Shown here in pieces: positions 61,661 to 64,000 of a DNA stretch of 64,000 nucleotides. The stretch comes from Paenibacillus hemerocallicola. GTDB lineage: Bacteria; Bacillota; Bacilli; Paenibacillales; NBRC-103111. Below the pieces are notes generated by a model. The model saw nothing but the letters and a program-made list of their open reading frames with translations, was not told the DNA's origin and ran no database searches. A program made the translations under genes and the position numbers. The DNA lies in contig NZ_VDCQ01000042.1 in assembly GCF_006265175.1 (NCBI RefSeq), positions 21,797-85,796 on the forward strand. Direction: 5' to 3'. The first letter of the stretch is position 1, and each line of letters begins with the position of its first letter.

Positions 61661-61909
61661 TTACAAGGAGATTAAAGTCATTTCTTTCATACAAGTTGAG
61701 CAAATATGCTTCTCCTTATACTCCGTAACCCCGTTCATTTCTCCGCAAAACACACATTTGGGGCGGTAACGCTCCAGCAATATGTGATCGCCGGAAACTA
61801 AAATTTCAACGGGATCTCCTTCGTTCATCCGATATCTTTTTCTGAGCGATTTGGGCAATACGATTCTGCCCAATTGATCCACTTTCCGTACAACGCCTGC
61901 CGGTCTCAT
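61661..61909 (-). CDS. AbrB-family transition-state regulator with zinc-ribbon-like tail
   Basis: 82 residues. The swapped-hairpin AbrB domain is clear (GVVRKVDQLGRIVLPKSLRK, MNEGDPVEILVSGDHILLER). Instead of the usual C-terminal dimerisation domain it carries CVFC and CSTC pairs 18 residues apart, a probable zinc site. ATG at 61909 has GAGGTGAG upstream. AbrB proteins bind DNA and repress post-exponential functions; the metal-binding tail is a variant also seen in some relatives. Single-gene unit with its own terminator. Confidence 0.9.
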   Translation of the reverse strand: MRPAGVVRKVDQLGRIVLPKSLRKRYRMNEGDPVEILVSGDHILLERYRPKCVFCGEMNGVTEYKEKHICSTCMKEMTLISL

Positions 61910-62114
61910 CTCGACTCACCTCGCTTCTGCCTATGAAAGTAGGACGATTTTATCGCCTAGCCACTTTCCAGCATAATAATTCGCCGTAAATATACAAACT
62001 CCTTCTTTTTAACTAGGTCTTTATGCCAATTTGAGATGTTTCTGTAAACGCCGTCCGGAAAAGGGTAGTTCCGATTAACAAACTCGGCGTAACTAACAGC
62101 CGGAGGAAGCGTTC

Positions 62115-62213
62115 GTGCATATCAGCGAATCGCAGGTCGGCCGTGCGCGATCGAGCCGGTCGAGGCCAAGCCCGGGCCAGCGGCGCGTTTTGGAAGAAGA
62201 GCGATACTTATAG
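62115..62213 (+). CDS. Possible 32-residue basic peptide
   Basis: GTG at 62115 has GGAGGA nine bases upstream, and the frame codes MHISESQVGRARSSRSRPSP followed by GQRRVLEEERYL before TAG. The terminator starting at 62227 lies directly downstream in the same direction. No family recognised and no clear promoter, so it could be chance. Confidence 0.35.
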   Translation: MHISESQVGRARSSRSRPSPGQRRVLEEERYL

Positions 62214-62226
62214 CGTATGCACAGGC

Positions 62227-62284
62227 AAAAACCGCCTGCAGTCCGGACTGCTCGTTCGAGCAGCCCCGGTGCGGCGGTTTTTTG
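62227..62284. terminator. Bidirectional terminator after trmL
   Basis: AAACCGCC and GGCGGTTT outer arms with an inner GCTGCTCGAACGAGCAG hairpin. T runs face both directions; it ends trmL on the minus strand. Confidence 0.85.
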
Positions 62285-62285
62285 T

Positions 62286-62750
62286 TCATTTCAACCCGAG
62301 AAATGCATTTTGCCGCAATCCCTCGAACAAGACGATCGCCGCCGAATTCGATAAGTTCAGCGATCGGACGGCATCGGTCATCGGCATCCGGATGCACGTT
62401 TCCCGGTTCTCGTCGACGATTTCGCGCGGCAGTCCTTTCGTTTCTTTGCCGAACACGAATACGTCCTCGTCTTTATAATCAAATTCCGTATACAGCTTGT
62501 GCGCCTTCGTCGTAGCAAAGTAAAAGCGCCGTCCGTCCAACGCCTCGCGAAGCTCGCGGAACGAATCGTAATAACGGACGTCGACCGAATGCCAATAATC
62601 GAGACCCGCGCGCTTCAGCGTCCTGTCATCCGTCAGGAAGCCTAGCGGCCGGACCAAATGGAGAATCGTTCCCGTAGCCGCGCACGTCCGGGCAATATTG
62701 CCGGTGTTGGCGGGAATTTCGGGCTCGACCAGTACGATATGAAAAGCCAT
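62286..62750 (-). CDS. trmL: tRNA (cytidine(34)-2'-O)-methyltransferase TrmL
   Basis: 154 residues of the SPOUT class: FHIVLVEPEIPANTGNIART, HLVRPLGF, AGLDYWHSVDV, VFGKETKGLP and the knot-forming RMPMTDAVRSLNLSNSAAIV. TrmL methylates the wobble base of certain leucine tRNAs. ATG at 62750 with GGGGAGAAGG upstream; a TTG two codons earlier is less likely. Confidence 0.95.
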   Translation of the reverse strand: MAFHIVLVEPEIPANTGNIARTCAATGTILHLVRPLGFLTDDRTLKRAGLDYWHSVDVRYYDSFRELREALDGRRFYFATTKAHKLYTEFDYKDEDVFVFGKETKGLPREIVDENRETCIRMPMTDAVRSLNLSNSAAIVLFEGLRQNAFLGLK

Positions 62751-62930
62751 TTGCAAACCTTCTCCCCGCTCTTGTAGTGAACAAGCATAAGACGATTATA
62801 CATCAACCGTTCCGAAAATTTTAACATCCATTTTACGAAACCTTAATCTTCGCTTTATGTTCGGGGCGCATAATGGAGTTACGACAATATCGATAACGTT
62901 CACTACATTACGCTTGCAAAGGAGAAAATG

Positions 62931-63644
62931 ATGATTAAGAAGAAAATATTGGTCGTTGACGACGAGCCCTCCATCTCCATGCTCATCGACTTTAACTTGA
63001 AGCTGGTCGGTTACGAAGTGTTGTGCGTATACGACGGCGAAGCCGTCTTCGAGGCCATTCCGCAGTTCCGTCCCGATTTGATCGTGCTTGACCTGATGCT
63101 GCCGAAGCTCGACGGCATCCAGGTATGCAAACGGCTGCGCGAGCAAAACAATTTCGTGCCGATCATCATGCTGACCGCGCTGCAGGACTTGTCTGACAAA
63201 ATCGCCGGACTCGACAACGGGGCGGACGATTATATGACGAAGCCGTTCAGCCCGCAGGAGCTCGTCTCGCGCATTCAGGCGATTATGCGCCGCACGGGCG
63301 CCCTTCCGGCCGCCGAGCCGGAAACGCTCCATATCGGGCCGATCCGCATCCAGCCGGAGCAGCGCGAGGTGCTCATTCACGATCAGCCGATCGAGCTGAC
63401 GCCGAAAGAATTCGAGCTGCTGCTGTTTCTGTGCAAGCACCGGGGCAAAGTATTAAGCCGCCAGCAGCTGCTTCACGGCGTCTGGGACTATCATTTCATC
63501 GGCGATACGCGCATCGTCGACGTGCATATTAGCCATCTTCGCGACAAAATCGAGAAAAATGCCCGCAACCCCGAATATATCGTCACGATCCGCAACGTCG
63601 GCTACAAGCTGACGGAGCCGGTCTCGAAGGAGTCGCTTGCCTGA
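62931..63644 (+). CDS. OmpR/PhoB-family response regulator
   Basis: 237 residues: receiver with KILVVDDEPSISMLIDFNLK, phosphoacceptor aspartate in LIVLDLMLPKLDG, MLTALQD and DYMTKPFSPQELV; then a winged helix DNA-binding domain with ELTPKEFELLLFLCKHRGKV and RIVDVHISHLRDKIE. AAAGGAG precedes two adjacent ATGs at 62928 and 62931; the second has better spacing. No histidine kinase follows within the window, so it is an orphan or its kinase lies beyond. Confidence 0.93.
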   Translation: MIKKKILVVDDEPSISMLIDFNLKLVGYEVLCVYDGEAVFEAIPQFRPDLIVLDLMLPKLDGIQVCKRLREQNNFVPIIMLTALQDLSDKIAGLDNGADDYMTKPFSPQELVSRIQAIMRRTGALPAAEPETLHIGPIRIQPEQREVLIHDQPIELTPKEFELLLFLCKHRGKVLSRQQLLHGVWDYHFIGDTRIVDVHISHLRDKIEKNARNPEYIVTIRNVGYKLTEPVSKESLA

Positions 63645-63689
63645 GGCTGCGACTCGGGGACATTAGGCGAGACTGTTGCCGGCCGAAAT

Positions 63690-63860
63690 GGAAAACATGA
63701 AGTTTATTCGCCTGAAGCGAATAAACATGCTGCTTGAGATGGAAAACATCCAGCTAAATCCGCTTCATCCGGACAAATCCGGTAATCCGAGCGGAAATAG
63801 CTGGATGTTTTCCCGTTATTCCGATTATAACCGCACTTTCGCCGAAAATAACCGGATCTT
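63690..63860. repeat. Cluster of GGAAAACAT-type inverted words
   Basis: GGAAAACATCCAGCTA near 63740 and TAGCTGGATGTTTTCC near 63796 form a perfect 16-bp inverted repeat across about 40 bases, and GTTTATTCGC...GCGAATAAAC forms a smaller one just before. Another local word type of the intergenic clusters. Confidence 0.75.
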
Positions 63861-63864
63861 TTGA

Positions 63865-64000
63865 GGCTGTTGAAAAAGTCTGCGAAGAGAGCAAGCGCCG
63901 GAGACAAGAGGTGGGGAAATGCGCTCCACCTCCGTTAAAATCGTGTTGTTTTTAACATCTTAGGTGGTTACAACACGATTTTAAAGTCAACCGCTTCGCT
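63865..64000. other. Possible edge of a mobile element
   Basis: GGCTGTTGAAAAAGTC at 63865 resembles terminal sequences of some insertion sequences, and a perfect 14-bp inverted repeat TAAAATCGTGTTGT / ACAACACGATTTTA spans 63936-63983. No transposase frame is visible before the window ends. Confidence 0.3.

Overview
The window looks like a chromosomal segment of a spore-forming, fairly GC-rich member of the Paenibacillaceae (Paenibacillus or Cohnella type). The reasons are the YesN-like AraC output domain at the left edge, SpoVB, PrkA, GlpP, Amj, an AbrB-type regulator, many lipoprotein solute-binding proteins, strong AGGAGG ribosome binding sites with frequent GTG/TTG starts, and long intergenic stretches packed with palindromic repeat words. 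No tRNA, rRNA, CRISPR array, transposase gene or prophage was seen.

Layout. 0-7.5 kb: the end of an AraC-type regulator, then a leftward block with an orphan BREX-type methyltransferase (PglX), a YkvA-like protein fused by overlap to a decayed ADP-ribosylglycohydrolase remnant, a metallophosphoesterase and an AraC regulator. 7.5-11.1 kb: divergent solute-binding lipoprotein, a truncated metallo-beta-lactamase lipoprotein, a CapA-like lipoprotein and a small membrane protein. 11.2-17 kb: an 8-bp tandem repeat, a PAP2-type membrane phosphatase, a Gfo/Idh/MocA oxidoreductase and a three-gene glycan operon (GT2, GtrA, multi-spanning glycosyltransferase). 17.7-22 kb: MFS exporter, YjfB, GNAT, Amj, AAC(3)-like. 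22.6-30 kb: formylglycine-generating enzyme, SpoVB, an aminotransferase behind two ARG-box-like operators, cobyrinate a,c-diamide synthase and a polysaccharide deacetylase. 30-39.4 kb: two small envelope genes, a RidA/SDR/Gfo operon, a DUF3298 protein, a c-di-GMP-I riboswitch with terminator ahead of a 66-residue cysteine-rich protein, a methyltransferase and a divergent DapA-like/LysR pair. 39.4-45.8 kb: two tandem glycerophosphodiesterases with GlpP, a HAD phosphatase, PrkA and a DUF2161 nuclease-fold protein. 45.9-56.8 kb: a deacetylase, a large carbohydrate-active protein and a leftward operon (GntR/LacI regulator, L-rhamnose mutarotase, sulfatase, two permeases, binding protein). 57-64 kb: flavoprotein, coiled-coil/NAGPA pair, HisS behind a His-codon leader peptide and terminator, AbrB, TrmL, and an OmpR-type response regulator.

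How genes work together. The 50.5-56.8 kb operon reads as an uptake and desulfation route for a sulfated, probably rhamnose-containing glycan. Its sulfatase has the C-x-P-S-R signature that must be converted to formylglycine, and the only maturase visible is the FGE at 22.7 kb. GlpP and the two glycerophosphodiesterases form a glycerol-3-phosphate unit. HisS appears to be controlled by classical translational attenuation.

The most unusual signals are non-coding: four copies of a roughly 330-350 bp repeat, best preserved with terminal inverted repeats in two copies, lying next to transcription terminators; clusters of about 25-bp inverted-repeat words that differ from one intergenic region to another; the His leader-peptide attenuator; and the c-di-GMP riboswitch. 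Several gene remnants (ADP-ribosylglycohydrolase, metallo-beta-lactamase, royal-jelly/yellow family, NadB) indicate active gene decay.
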